NCBI GenBank assembly: GCA_963773035.1
Contig: CAVYZX010000005.1
Coordinates: 248,001 to 312,000, forward strand
Length of the DNA stretch: 64,000 bases
Reading direction: 5' to 3'
Source: CAVRXZ01 sp963773035
GTDB lineage: Bacteria > Acidobacteriota > Vicinamibacteria > Vicinamibacterales > CAVVIG01
Below are positions 32,251 through 41,244 of the stretch, one piece after another (the first letter of the stretch is position 1; each line of letters begins with the position of its first letter). The notes under the pieces were generated by a model. The model saw only the letters and a list, made by a program, of their open reading frames with translations, was not told the origin of the DNA and made no database searches. A program made the translations under genes and the position numbers.

Positions 32251-33047
32251 TGTTCCCCCCCGCGTAGGCTCGCGAGATACGCCACAAGATCGGCCAGCTC
32301 CGGCGCAGTCACCCGCGATGCGAAGCTCGGCATCATGCTCTTTCCAGCCGGTTTGTCCAGCTGTTCGACGTCGGTCTTCCGCAACGAATAGAACCGGCCG
32401 GCCGCGTCGCGCACCTGAATCGTGAACGCATCTTCGTTGACCCGAATCCCGCGGACCTCGTTGCCCTGGCGGGTGACGATGCGGACGGGCAGGTACTCGG
32501 CGTAGCCCCGCGAGAGCACCGAAAGCGTGCCTCTCGGCAAGGACGAATCAGGAGCGACGACGGCCTCGCGCAGGTACGCAGCGCCCCGCAGGAATCCGAT
32601 GTCGGTGAGATCAGGACCGAGGTTGCCGCCCTCGCCAGCGACGATGTGGCATGACGAGCACGCGAGATTCTTGTAGATCGCGGCGCCCCTCTTCGCGTCG
32701 CCCTGCACGCGATCCTGTGGCGCCTTTCCGATCGATCGCACGTAGGCGACGAGCTGCCGCAGCTCGCCTTCGGTGAACCGTCTGATGCGCGGCATCGCCG
32801 TATTCGGGATGCCATTCGCGATCACGTTTGCCAACGCCGCGTCATCCGACGCATGTTGAAGCCTCGGACGATTCAGGCTGGGGGCCTCGCCGCCGGTGCC
32901 GCCGACGCCATGGCACTCGACGCACATGCCTTGGAAGAGCCGCCTGCCGTCGTCAACGTCCGTGGTATTCTGTGCGCCAACTCGCGCCGGCACGGCAATC
33001 GCGATTGCCATCGCGCCAGCGTATAACCACCGCTTTGCGAGCTGCAT
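32247..33047 (-). CDS. Periplasmic diheme cytochrome c
   Basis: A 266-residue protein with a signal peptide (cleavage near ARVGAQ) and two heme c motifs, CVECH (C42-H46) and CSSCH (C130-H134). A methionine ligand candidate for the first heme is in TAMPRIRRF. The C-terminal part (RGYAEYLPVRIVTRQGNEVRG) resembles the extra domain seen in cytochromes of Verrucomicrobia/Planctomycetes-type heme proteins. It overlaps the start of the PQQ dehydrogenase gene and presumably takes its electrons. ATG start. Confidence 0.88.
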   Translation of the reverse strand: MQLAKRWLYAGAMAIAIAVPARVGAQNTTDVDDGRRLFQGMCVECHGVGGTGGEAPSLNRPRLQHASDDAALANVIANGIPNTAMPRIRRFTEGELRQLVAYVRSIGKAPQDRVQGDAKRGAAIYKNLACSSCHIVAGEGGNLGPDLTDIGFLRGAAYLREAVVAPDSSLPRGTLSVLSRGYAEYLPVRIVTRQGNEVRGIRVNEDAFTIQVRDAAGRFYSLRKTDVEQLDKPAGKSMMPSFASRVTAPELADLVAYLASLRGGEQ

Positions 33048-33512
33048 GACTTGGGCCCTCGGCGGACAGTCTACGTCGAATCTGCTGCCCAGTAACGACC
33101 AGTCGCCATATGCCGAGGAACTGTCCGGTCCGGCTTCCCTCGCCTGATCGGCGTCTATCGACGTTCGCCGGGTGCATGCGCGTTACGATGGGATGCGACG
33201 GGAATGTCACGAACCAGCAGTTTCAAAACGGTCGAATCCTTCGGTGATGATGGATTTCGGCGACCGTGACGCGCTCATCGAGGACGATCCTGGCGGCCAT
33301 CGCTTCGAGAGCGCTAAGGTGCGTCGGAAGTCTGTCGGAGCTTCACGGCGTGGGACTGTTCGGCCGCCCCGAGCTCGTTGAGTTTCATCTTCGCTCGAGG
33401 CCGACCGTCGCAGGACTGGGCGCAGCGGACCGTATAATGCGTGCAAACGGCGCGCGTCGCGTCTGGCAGCCATGGCGCGGGGATTGGGCCACCTCGGGCA
33501 CGGGAGGGTTCG
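33048..33512. other. Intergenic region between divergent cytochrome and propeller genes
   Basis: No convincing gene in 465 bp. A TATAAT hexamer at 33433-33438 lies 75 bp before the plus-strand gene and could be its -10, but no matching -35 is seen. Open frames on both strands here lack codon-usage or motif support. Confidence 0.4.
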
Positions 33513-35171
33513 ATGATACGGCGAGTTGCGGTGTTGGTCGCGATCGCGGTCGGCGTCGGCGCGGCTGTCTCGCTTGGTCGCGCCCAGCCGTCGGCAGCGA
33601 TCGCCGGGCGCGTCACATCGATGCAGGAAGGGCCGATGGAAGGCGTGCTCGTGAGCGCCAAGCGAGCGGACTCGACGATCACCGTCACCGTCGTGAGCGA
33701 TGCGCAAGGCCGCTACCGCTTCCCCGTCGACCGGTTGCAGCCGGGCACCTACGCCCTTCGCATTCGAGCGGTGGGCTACGACCTCGATGCGCCTCAGAAC
33801 GTCGGGGTCAATGGCAGTGGGACGACGACGGTCGATCTGCAGCTGACGCCCACCGGCGATCTCGCGTCGCAGCTGTCCAACTCGGAGTGGCTCGCCAGCT
33901 TTCCCGGTACCGAGGCCGAAAAGGCGTCCATCCGTGCGTGCGCGCATTGCCACACGCTGGAGCGGGTCGCACGGTCCCGGCACGACGTCGACGCGATGAC
34001 GAAGGTGATCGAGCGCATGTCAACGTATCCGCAGCTCTCGTTCCCCTTCAAGGTGCAGAAGCTCGTCGCCGCGCGCATCGGGGGCGGCGAGGATCCGCTC
34101 GAGCGGCGGCAGGCGGGTTGGCAGCGTCAGGCGCAGTATTTGAGCGCGGTCAACCTGAGCAAGAGCGACCACTGGAGCTACGCGTTCAAGGCTCACCCCC
34201 GTCCGACCGGCCGCGCGACTCGCGTGATCTACACCGAATACGACCTCCCGCAGCGCACGAGACAGCCGCACGACGTGATTGTGGACTCGCACGGCCTCGC
34301 CTGGTACGCGAGCTTCGGCGAACAAATCCTCGGGAGACTCGACCCGAGGACCGGAACGGTGACCGAGTTCGACGTGCCGCTACTCAAGCCGAAGATGCCG
34401 ACGGGCATCCTGGCAGTGCGCTTCGACGAAGACGAGAACGTGTGGCTAGGGATGCAGTTCCAGGGCGGTGTTGCCAGATTCGACCGGAAGGCGGAAACCT
34501 TCCGGACGTGGAGCCTGCCGCCGGAGCTGAACGGAGACCACGTACAGATCAATCAGATCAGCGCCGATCACCACAAGGTTGATGGCAAGGTCTGGCTGCA
34601 GGATGCCGGCACGTACACCGTGCTGCGCCTCGATCCGGCGTCGGGGAAATTCGAGGTCTACGAGCCGTTCACGATTCCGAGGCCGAACATCTACGATGTG
34701 ATTTCAGACGCCCAGAACAACGTGTACTTCACGGTTTTCGGGCGCGAGCATATCGGGAGAATCGACGCGAAAACGGGCGCGATCACGGTGTGGAAGACGC
34801 CGACCAAGGGCTCGGCGCCGCGCCGCGGCATGATCGACGCGCAGGCGCGACTGTGGTTCGGCGAGAATCGCGCCGAGCGGATCGGGATGTTCGACACGCG
34901 CAGCGAAACCTTCCGCGAGTGGGTAGCGCCGACACCGGAATCGTGGCCCTACGACGTGACGGCCGACACGCACGGCGACGTGTGGGCCGGCGGCGAGTAC
35001 AGCGATCGCGTGATGAGGCTCGATCCGAAAACCGGCGCGATCACGGAGTACCTGCTGCCCCGGTTCACCAACATCCGGCGTGTGTTCGTGGACAGCTCCA
35101 CAACACCGTCGACCTTCTGGGTCGGGAACAATCACGGCGCCTCGATCGTGAAACTCGAGCCGCAGGACTAG
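33513..35171 (+). CDS. Secreted carboxypeptidase-regulatory / heme c / Vgb-like propeller protein
   Basis: A 552-residue exported protein with three parts. Residues 28-112 form a carboxypeptidase-regulatory-like (transthyretin) domain. A single heme c motif CAHCH follows at 143-147. From about 215 onward there are propeller repeats of the virginiamycin B lyase (Vgb)/NHL type, each with a D-x-x-G-x-x-W pattern such as DSHGLAWYASFGEQILGRL. Lyase activity is not implied; a redox or binding role is possible. ATG 33513 follows GGGAGG and starts the signal peptide. Confidence 0.82.
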   Translation: MIRRVAVLVAIAVGVGAAVSLGRAQPSAAIAGRVTSMQEGPMEGVLVSAKRADSTITVTVVSDAQGRYRFPVDRLQPGTYALRIRAVGYDLDAPQNVGVNGSGTTTVDLQLTPTGDLASQLSNSEWLASFPGTEAEKASIRACAHCHTLERVARSRHDVDAMTKVIERMSTYPQLSFPFKVQKLVAARIGGGEDPLERRQAGWQRQAQYLSAVNLSKSDHWSYAFKAHPRPTGRATRVIYTEYDLPQRTRQPHDVIVDSHGLAWYASFGEQILGRLDPRTGTVTEFDVPLLKPKMPTGILAVRFDEDENVWLGMQFQGGVARFDRKAETFRTWSLPPELNGDHVQINQISADHHKVDGKVWLQDAGTYTVLRLDPASGKFEVYEPFTIPRPNIYDVISDAQNNVYFTVFGREHIGRIDAKTGAITVWKTPTKGSAPRRGMIDAQARLWFGENRAERIGMFDTRSETFREWVAPTPESWPYDVTADTHGDVWAGGEYSDRVMRLDPKTGAITEYLLPRFTNIRRVFVDSSTTPSTFWVGNNHGASIVKLEPQD

Positions 35172-35246
35172 CCGATCCAGACAGTCTTCCTTGATCGACC
35201 GGCCGGTGACGTGCGTGCGCTGTCCCACTTCACGCGCGTTCCAGGA

Positions 35247-35552
35247 CTACGTCGATGTGCCGGGCTGGTACTCGTCAACCAGCACCATGCTGATGTTTCT
35301 CGTGGACGACTGCCGGATTCTCTTGGCTTCCTGATACGCGGGGTCATTGTAGAGTCCCAGCGCATCCTGCCTCGATGGAAAGCGAATGATTGCGTTCATC
35401 GTGCGCGTCGTCCCTTCCACAACAAAAGCTGCTGTGTCGGATGCCAGCACCACCCCGCCGTACTTGGGGAGGAGCGACAGAACTATCGGCGGGTACTTTT
35501 GGAATTCGCTTGGGTCGACGATGTCGTAGGTGTCGATGTAGAAAACAGACAT
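35247..35552 (-). CDS. DUF1330 family protein
   Basis: A 101-residue ferredoxin-like-fold protein: MSVFYIDTYDIVDPSEFQKY, then GGVVLASDTAAFVVEG and IIRFPSRQDALGLYNDPAYQEAKRIR match the DUF1330 pattern. The family's biochemical role is unknown. ATG 35552 has GGAGGG 7 bp upstream; the preceding in-frame ATG overlaps that Shine-Dalgarno and is rejected. Monocistronic as far as visible, converging with the propeller gene. Confidence 0.85.
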   Translation of the reverse strand: MSVFYIDTYDIVDPSEFQKYPPIVLSLLPKYGGVVLASDTAAFVVEGTTRTMNAIIRFPSRQDALGLYNDPAYQEAKRIRQSSTRNISMVLVDEYQPGTST

Positions 35553-35770
35553 GGGAAATCCCTCCATTCAATCTCGGCGACTTGGTGCCGTTCCGTACGG
35601 TCGCCAGAAAGCGACCTCCATCGTCACATCAGCTAGCGCTGCTTGTTATTCGTGCTCATAACCCTCCGTGTCCCACTGTTGTAGAACGCGGCAGGCGAGC
35701 CCGTCTTGGCAAAAATTGCGGTCTGAAACACGCGCTGAACCGATTTCCGCGTGGACCGAAGGAGACTGGT

Positions 35771-35795
35771 GTCTGGACCTATCGCTTGTCCAGAC
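35771..35795 (-). terminator. Perfect hairpin spanning a stop codon
   Basis: GTCTGGAC (35771-35778) and GTCCAGAC (35788-35795) form a perfect 8-bp stem with a 9-nt loop that contains the TAG stop of the alpha/beta hydrolase gene. There is no U-tract, so it would be a factor-dependent or mRNA 3'-end-protecting structure. Confidence 0.45.
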
Positions 35796-36831
35796 CGTTT
35801 TCGGCGAGGAACTTCGACAACAGGTCCGCCACGGCGACGTTGTTCATGTCGGCGAATGGGAGATGCGTGTTGCCCTTGAGGCCGGCATCGGGCAAGCGCA
35901 GCACCTGGGCCTTGCCGCCGTACTGGTTGACCTTCTCGGCGAAGAGCTGCGACATCTTGAAGCTGTTCGTATAACTGGCCGACTTGTCGACGTTGTCGCC
36001 CCAGACCATCTGCATCGGGACCTTCGTCAGCTTCTTGAACTCCTCGAGCGGCACCTCGATGGGACCGAATCCTGTTTGCGGGACTCCCGGGCCTTCACCC
36101 TTCGGATAGACGTAGCCGACATTCTCGTACATCACGATGGCGACCATGTTGTTCGTCTTGAGCGCCGTCAGGATCGCGCGCATGCCGCCCGCGGAATTGG
36201 TGATCGCAACGCTCGGACCGATCCTGTCCATCAGCTTGGCGGCGGCGTCCGACTGCATCTGTGCGTTTTCGATCGTGTCGAACTCGAGGTAGCGCCCTCG
36301 CGACGCCTGGTTCCAGGCCTCGGCGTCCTTCGTCGGGAACTGCACGCCTTCGAACCAGTTCGGGTACTGCGTGCCGAACCGCCATGCGGTGAAGTTCCCC
36401 TGATCCCGCCCGACGCCCGGCTCGTAGACGTGTTCCGTGCAGCCCCAGTTGGCGCGGCCGACCTGCGGGCCGTCCCAGATGTAGACCGGGAATCCGCGGC
36501 GCAGGAAGATGCTCTGGTAGCCCTCGCCGCCGTCCCAGCGATTCAGAAACGCCGTCGCCGCGGCGCTGTGCCACATCACGAGGTTGATCCGGCGCGGGTT
36601 CACCGGAATCTGGTAATCGACGTAGCCGTGATCGCAGTGAAGGGATCGGGCATTGGGATCGCCGAGGATCGTTCCACCCGCTGCGAAGGAGCCCTGCTTC
36701 TGGATCATGATGGGTGCACTGGCTCCCTGACGCTGACCCTGCGCCACCACGTAGCCCGTCGCGAGAATGGCCAGCGCGCCACACGCCAGAAAGCCCACAC
36801 CCGGACGAAAACGGACCTTCCTATCACCCAT
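35779..36831 (-). CDS. Secreted alpha/beta hydrolase (esterase-like)
   Basis: A 350-residue protein with an N-terminal membrane/export segment (VGFLACGALAILATGYVVAQ). The nucleophile elbow is TNSAGGM with S213, and the oxyanion-side segment INLVMWHSAAA precedes it; the probable histidine is in KGNTHLPF. Two cysteines (LHCDHG and NWGCTEH) may form a disulfide. Substrate unknown. ATG 36831 has GGAGAG upstream and overlaps the stop of a decayed amidohydrolase frame (TGATG), indicating a former operon. Confidence 0.8.
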   Translation of the reverse strand: MGDRKVRFRPGVGFLACGALAILATGYVVAQGQRQGASAPIMIQKQGSFAAGGTILGDPNARSLHCDHGYVDYQIPVNPRRINLVMWHSAAATAFLNRWDGGEGYQSIFLRRGFPVYIWDGPQVGRANWGCTEHVYEPGVGRDQGNFTAWRFGTQYPNWFEGVQFPTKDAEAWNQASRGRYLEFDTIENAQMQSDAAAKLMDRIGPSVAITNSAGGMRAILTALKTNNMVAIVMYENVGYVYPKGEGPGVPQTGFGPIEVPLEEFKKLTKVPMQMVWGDNVDKSASYTNSFKMSQLFAEKVNQYGGKAQVLRLPDAGLKGNTHLPFADMNNVAVADLLSKFLAENGLDKR

Positions 36832-37050
36832 CACTTGCTCTCCATGGGCAGACCCACCAGACGAGCGGGCGCCTCCTTGAACATCCGGTTCAAATCCTGT
36901 TCGCTGAACCCGGCGGCACGCAGCGATTTCGCGGCCATGGCCAAAGCATCCGGATGATTGGGCGGGACAGGGTTTGCCGGATGTCTACTTCCTTGCCCTT
37001 GCGGTAATATTCTCGGACCTCGCCGTCGGGCACAGAACAGGCTTTCCGGA
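36831..37050 (-). pseudogene. C-terminal remnant of an amidohydrolase-like gene, frameshifted
   Basis: The minus strand encodes a C-terminal tail NHPDALAMAAKSLRAAGFSE, then QDLNRMFKEAPARLVGLP, ending in TGA that overlaps the next ATG. ARLVGLP endings of this kind are common in amidohydrolases. About one base is missing near 36960-36962; restoring it joins the tail to upstream GKEVDIRQTLSRP. No N-terminal barrel is present because the repeat-protein gene follows. Family call is tentative. Confidence 0.42.
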
Positions 37051-37092
37051 TCAAGGTGCCGATGCGATATTTGCGGAGTACAACTGCACTAC

Positions 37093-37980
37093 TCAGCTGA
37101 CCGCCGTTGCGTGCGGTGGTACGTTCACCTCTTCGCAGTGGTCGCCAACTTGTCTGTAGCCTCTGTTGCAAACCCACCGGTCACGAACTGCCTGCGCATT
37201 CGGCGGAACACTGAGTGGGTCGCAACGGTCGTCGACTCTCCTGTACCCGTTGTCGCACAGCCAATATTCGCCTGCTGCTGATGCGTGCGCGGGAATAGTC
37301 AGTTCATGGCAGTTGTCGCCAACGCGTTTATACCCATTCTTGCAGACCCACTGGTCGCCGACTGCCCAGGCATGCGGCGGAATGCGGAGTTCTTCGCAAC
37401 GATCCCCTATCTCTTTGTACCCGTTGTCGCACACCCAGCGGTCACCCATCGCTGACGCATGTGGAGGCACGCTGATCGCGTCGCAGTGGTCGTCGACGCG
37501 TTTATAGCCGCGATTGCACATCCATTGAGTACCGGTGGGGGATGCGTGTGGGGGCACGTCGATCGGCTCGCAGTGATCGCCAATGCGTTTATACCCACTC
37601 TTGCAGACCCACTGGTCGCCGACTGCCCAGGCATGCGGCGGAATGCGGAGTTCTTCGCAGCGATCCCCTATCTCTTTGTACCCGTTGTCACACACCCAGT
37701 GGTCGCCCGACGCTGACGCATGTGGAGGCACGCTGATCGCGTCGCAATGGTCGTCGACGCGTTTATAGCCCCTGTTGCACAGCCAGTGGTCACCGACCGC
37801 CGACGCGTGCCGAGGCACGTCAAAGCGCTCACAGTGATCGTTGATCCGCCGATATCCGCCATCGCACACCCATCGAACGGTTCCCGTCTGCGGAGACGTC
37901 TGGTCTTGCGCGTTTACTGGTCGCGGAACGGTCGCCACTATCAAAGAGAAGCCGATGATGGCCCAACGCGCAACAGTCAT
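37093..37980 (-). CDS. Secreted protein of nine 29-residue cysteine-pair repeats
   Basis: A 295-residue protein: signal peptide (to about VNAQ), then nine tandem repeats of 29 residues filling the rest. Each repeat follows W-x-C-x2-G-Y-(K/R)-x6-C-x4-(V/I)-P-x-(H/N)-A, so it has two cysteines that may form an internal disulfide. Repeats 2-4 and 5-7 are near copies as a block, showing a later duplication of an 87-residue unit. The pattern resembles other CxxGY/VPxNA repeat proteins of bacterial envelopes; no ligand can be inferred. The repeat DNA makes this locus prone to assembly collapse. Confidence 0.85.
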   Translation of the reverse strand: MTVARWAIIGFSLIVATVPRPVNAQDQTSPQTGTVRWVCDGGYRRINDHCERFDVPRHASAVGDHWLCNRGYKRVDDHCDAISVPPHASASGDHWVCDNGYKEIGDRCEELRIPPHAWAVGDQWVCKSGYKRIGDHCEPIDVPPHASPTGTQWMCNRGYKRVDDHCDAISVPPHASAMGDRWVCDNGYKEIGDRCEELRIPPHAWAVGDQWVCKNGYKRVGDNCHELTIPAHASAAGEYWLCDNGYRRVDDRCDPLSVPPNAQAVRDRWVCNRGYRQVGDHCEEVNVPPHATAVS

Positions 37981-38092
37981 ATCAGCCTCCCGACCGAATT
38001 CTACATCCGGTCCTCGGCCGCTCTATGTGTGCAGTTCGATTTCTAACGTGTTCTTGGACAGCTTCCCCGGCTGGTGGTAGAGTGCGCGCGGA

Positions 38093-38512
38093 ATGAAAGA
38101 AGCAGCGGCCGCACTCTCGGTGCTGGTGTTGTTTGGTGCGGTGGTGGCAGACGCCCAAGACGCCGGTCCTTCTATCTGGCGCGGTGTGTTCACCGCCTCG
38201 CAGGCGCAGCGAGGGAACGAAGCGTATCAAGCCAGTTGCTCGAGTTGCCATGGAAGCGATCTTCGTGCGACGAACGGCGAGGCGGTGGATCTCGCTGGTC
38301 CACCGTTTCGGGCGAGCTGGAACGGAAAAACGCTGCAAGAACGTTTCGAGAAGATACGGGACACGATGCCACTGGGGAGCGAGAACACCCTGGGCGACAA
38401 GACGTACATGGACATCCTGGCGTTCATTCTTCAGTTCAACGGGTTCCCGCCGGGAAATCAGGATCTCGTCCCAGAGACGGCAAAGGGGATCGTTTTCACA
38501 GAAAAGCCTTGA
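38093..38512 (+). CDS. Periplasmic monoheme cytochrome c
   Basis: A 139-residue protein with a signal peptide (cleavage near VADAQ) and one heme c motif CSSCH (C49, C52, H53). TMPLGSENTL provides a methionine ligand candidate. It is immediately followed by a Tat-exported flavoprotein gene, so the two probably form a flavoprotein-cytochrome electron transfer pair. ATG 38093. Confidence 0.88.
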   Translation: MKEAAAALSVLVLFGAVVADAQDAGPSIWRGVFTASQAQRGNEAYQASCSSCHGSDLRATNGEAVDLAGPPFRASWNGKTLQERFEKIRDTMPLGSENTLGDKTYMDILAFILQFNGFPPGNQDLVPETAKGIVFTEKP

Positions 38513-38548
38513 GCCAGTCCGTCACCACCATTGAGTAAGGAGAAGGCC

Positions 38549-40216
38549 ATGGGCAGCAATGGGAAAGGGTCCAGTCCCATCAGCCGGAGAAAGTTCCTCG
38601 AGACGACCGTTGCGAAGGGCACGGCAGGCATTGCCGTAGCGGCGGTTGGACTGCACCCAGAGGAGGCCGAGGCCGCCAAGATCAAATGGGATCTTTCGGC
38701 GGATGTGGTGGTGGTCGGTGCCGGAGTCTCGGGCCTCGCGTGCGCGTGCGCGGCGAGCGATACCGGTTCCTCGGTGATCATCATCGAGGAGAACTTCGAC
38801 ATCGGCGGCCGCGGCATACTGAGCGGTGGAAGCATTCAGCTTGGCGGCGGGCACAGCCTGCAGAAGAAATACGGCACAGTAGACTCGGCCGACATGATCT
38901 TCGCCGACTGGACGCGGCATGATCACCCCTCGTCCCGCTACAGCGACCGCGACATCGTCCGTAAGTTCGCGGACGAAAACGCTGCGACGTTCGAATTTCT
39001 GCTTGCCCACGGTGTTCAATTCACCGGTCGTGAGGAGCGTGGAAGCGGCGCTTCGACCAACTCCGGCCGAACCTATCAAACCGTGGAATGGCACATCCCC
39101 AGCCAGGTGATGGCACCGCATCGCGGCCGGAACGGATCCGGACTCGTCCGACGGCTCGAGGAAAGCGCGCGCAAGGCGGGCGTGCAGATCCTATTGAAGC
39201 ACTCGATGACGAAGATCATCCGCGAGAGCCCACTGGCCGGGCGCGTGCTCGGAGTCGCCGCCCGGTACAACGGTAAGGACATCAACGTTCAGGCGAAAAA
39301 AGGCGTCTTCGTTGGCACCGGCGGGAACTGCGGCAATGTCAACTTCCGGCGGACGTTCGATCCGCGTCTCACCGAGGAGTACCAGCAGGCGTGCGCGCCG
39401 TACGCCCGTCAGAGCGGCGACGCCGAGGTCCAGGCGATGGCCATCGGGGCTTCGCTGTGGACGACGGCCTTGCAGACGTCCGAGGGGGGCGCAGCGATCA
39501 CTAAGACGATACACATCGGGTGCCAATGGGGTTACGGTCAGCTGGTCATCGAAACCGACAGCCCGATCTTCAACCTCGCCCGCGCCACAGGCCTCACCGT
39601 CGCGAACTGGCAAGACGTGATCATGGTCAACCAAATCGGAAAACGCTTCTGGAACGAACTCGATGGGAGCTACAACTTCATCGCCGCCGCGATGGCGTAC
39701 AACGGAGATCCGGACAAGTTGAACGGGGGCGGACCGATCTGGGCCATCTTCGATGCCGATGCCGTGGCTCGCGAGAAGTGGAATCCAACGCCACCCAACG
39801 TCGACCCGCTTTATTTCGCGAGCGGCGCGACTCTGAAAGAATTGGCGGCCAACATCAACAATCCCTATCAGAAGAGGCCGATGCCGGGAACGGTCCTGCA
39901 AGAGACTGTGGAGCGGTACAACTCGTTCGTCAGTTCGGGCGTCGACACCGACTTCAAGAAGCCGAAACCGATGTACAAGATCGAGAGGCCGCCCTTCCAT
40001 GCGGCGTGGGCGACGCCCATCCTTCACGATTCGCTCACCGGGCTCAGAGTGAATACCGACCAGCAAGTGATAGACATTTTCGGGAAGGTCATCCCCGGCC
40101 TCTATACGGGTGGAGAATCCATGGGTGGTCTGGCCCAGCATGGTCTGGGCAGAGACCTCGTCTCCGGGCGCCTCGCTGGACTTCATGCGGGAAGGTCCCC
40201 GAGCGTCGCCGTCTGA
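38549..40216 (+). CDS. Tat-exported FAD-dependent dehydrogenase (FAD_binding_2 / fumarate-reductase-like)
   Basis: A 555-residue flavoprotein. The N terminus has a Tat signal (ISRRKFLETTVAKGTAG). The FAD motif is VVVVGAGVSGLACACAA (GAGVSG 57-62), followed by EENFDIGGRGILSGG. The C terminus (PGLYTGGESMGGLAQHG, then LGRDLVSGRLAG) is typical of fumarate reductase/3-ketosteroid dehydrogenase-like enzymes. The substrate is unknown. Export plus the upstream cytochrome c suggests a periplasmic dehydrogenase donating to heme c. ATG 38549 follows AAGGAG. Confidence 0.88.
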   Translation: MGSNGKGSSPISRRKFLETTVAKGTAGIAVAAVGLHPEEAEAAKIKWDLSADVVVVGAGVSGLACACAASDTGSSVIIIEENFDIGGRGILSGGSIQLGGGHSLQKKYGTVDSADMIFADWTRHDHPSSRYSDRDIVRKFADENAATFEFLLAHGVQFTGREERGSGASTNSGRTYQTVEWHIPSQVMAPHRGRNGSGLVRRLEESARKAGVQILLKHSMTKIIRESPLAGRVLGVAARYNGKDINVQAKKGVFVGTGGNCGNVNFRRTFDPRLTEEYQQACAPYARQSGDAEVQAMAIGASLWTTALQTSEGGAAITKTIHIGCQWGYGQLVIETDSPIFNLARATGLTVANWQDVIMVNQIGKRFWNELDGSYNFIAAAMAYNGDPDKLNGGGPIWAIFDADAVAREKWNPTPPNVDPLYFASGATLKELAANINNPYQKRPMPGTVLQETVERYNSFVSSGVDTDFKKPKPMYKIERPPFHAAWATPILHDSLTGLRVNTDQQVIDIFGKVIPGLYTGGESMGGLAQHGLGRDLVSGRLAGLHAGRSPSVAV

Positions 40217-40218
40217 CG

Positions 40219-41232
40219 TTGCACGATTCCATTCCCTTGCGTAGTGTGAGCACTCAATTCGAGCGCGTTGACGGAGCGGCGCCGCCGACGCATCCAACCA
40301 GCGTGACACTGAGCCGATCGCCTGCCCACGAGGTCGACGCCGGCACGGATATCATTCTGAGGATCAAGGTCGCCTGTCCTCATGGATGCGACCTGCGCGG
40401 ACGAGTCGTCAACGTCATGGCGCTCGATGGCACCGTCGTCGCCGACCGTACGCTTGCCGATTTCGTCGATGGCGCAAACGAAACGACGGCATTCGTTTTC
40501 ACGGCGCCACCAGCGGTCGGCGAGTATTCGTGGACTGTCGTATTTTCGGAGCAGGGGGCCCAAGGCCATGTGCACGAACGAGGCTCGCTTGCGATTACGG
40601 TCAGGACAATGGCCCACGACACCAGCCTGGCGGTGTGGGGGGTTCCTTCCCCGATCGTGATGGAGCATCCGTTCCGCATTCATGTTGGGGCCACGTGTTC
40701 TGCCGGATGCAATCTCAGTGGCAGAGAGATCGAGGTCTGCGACGAAACCGGCGCGAGCATTGCGCGAGGGAGGCTCGGTGAAACCCCGTTAGAGGGAACT
40801 AGGTCGCTGTATTGGACAGAGGTCGACCTGGTGGCTCCCGCAAGGGAAGGTGCGACCTCGCGATCGACCACGTTCGCACCGACGGAATTGCATCTTCCAC
40901 ACGGCGCAACGTCAGCCCGATTCGGGTTCGAGACGGTCAGGGCGCCACAGCGTTCGGTGGCGGTGAAGGTTGTCGACAAGGACGCGGGCACGCCTGTCCA
41001 AGACGCTCAGGTGCGCCTGGGCGTTTTCTTTGCCTATTCAGATCCGAATGGCGTGGCACGGATTTCGGTACCCCAAGGGACATACAGCTTGGACGTACTT
41101 AAGACAGCCTATGAGGCTCCGTCACGAGTTGTGGAAGTGAACGACGACGTGACGGTGGAGGTTGAAGTGACAGTGGTCCCAACCGAGAATCCTGACGCGT
41201 ATTGGCTGTTCGATCCGACGAAACGAATCTAA
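40219..41232 (+). CDS. Tandem Ig-like / carboxypeptidase-regulatory-like domain protein
   Basis: About 337 residues. Two similar Ig-like domains each carry a C-x3-C-(D/N)-L-x-G motif (ACPHGCDLRGR and TCSAGCNLSGR). A C-terminal transthyretin-like domain follows (VKVVDKDAGTPVQDAQVRLG, then SVPQGTYSLDVLKTAYEAPS). No signal peptide is seen, so the location is unclear. It begins 3 bp after the flavoprotein stop; TTG 40219 or GTG 40246 are possible starts, neither with a good Shine-Dalgarno. Likely co-transcribed with the cytochrome and flavoprotein. Confidence 0.65.
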   Translation: MHDSIPLRSVSTQFERVDGAAPPTHPTSVTLSRSPAHEVDAGTDIILRIKVACPHGCDLRGRVVNVMALDGTVVADRTLADFVDGANETTAFVFTAPPAVGEYSWTVVFSEQGAQGHVHERGSLAITVRTMAHDTSLAVWGVPSPIVMEHPFRIHVGATCSAGCNLSGREIEVCDETGASIARGRLGETPLEGTRSLYWTEVDLVAPAREGATSRSTTFAPTELHLPHGATSARFGFETVRAPQRSVAVKVVDKDAGTPVQDAQVRLGVFFAYSDPNGVARISVPQGTYSLDVLKTAYEAPSRVVEVNDDVTVEVEVTVVPTENPDAYWLFDPTKRI

Positions 41233-41244
41233 GCGCGAAAGACC

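Noticed and set aside
33207..33983. 258-residue minus-strand open frame
   Set aside because: Antisense to the propeller protein 5' end and intergenic DNA; composition is not protein-like and there is no motif.
35668..36957. 429-residue plus-strand open frame
   Set aside because: Arg/His-rich antisense shadow of the secreted alpha/beta hydrolase on the minus strand, which has signal peptide and active-site motifs.
37093..37980. CRISPR-like array
   Set aside because: The regular 87-bp repeats are in frame and encode 29-residue protein repeats; there are no unique spacers.
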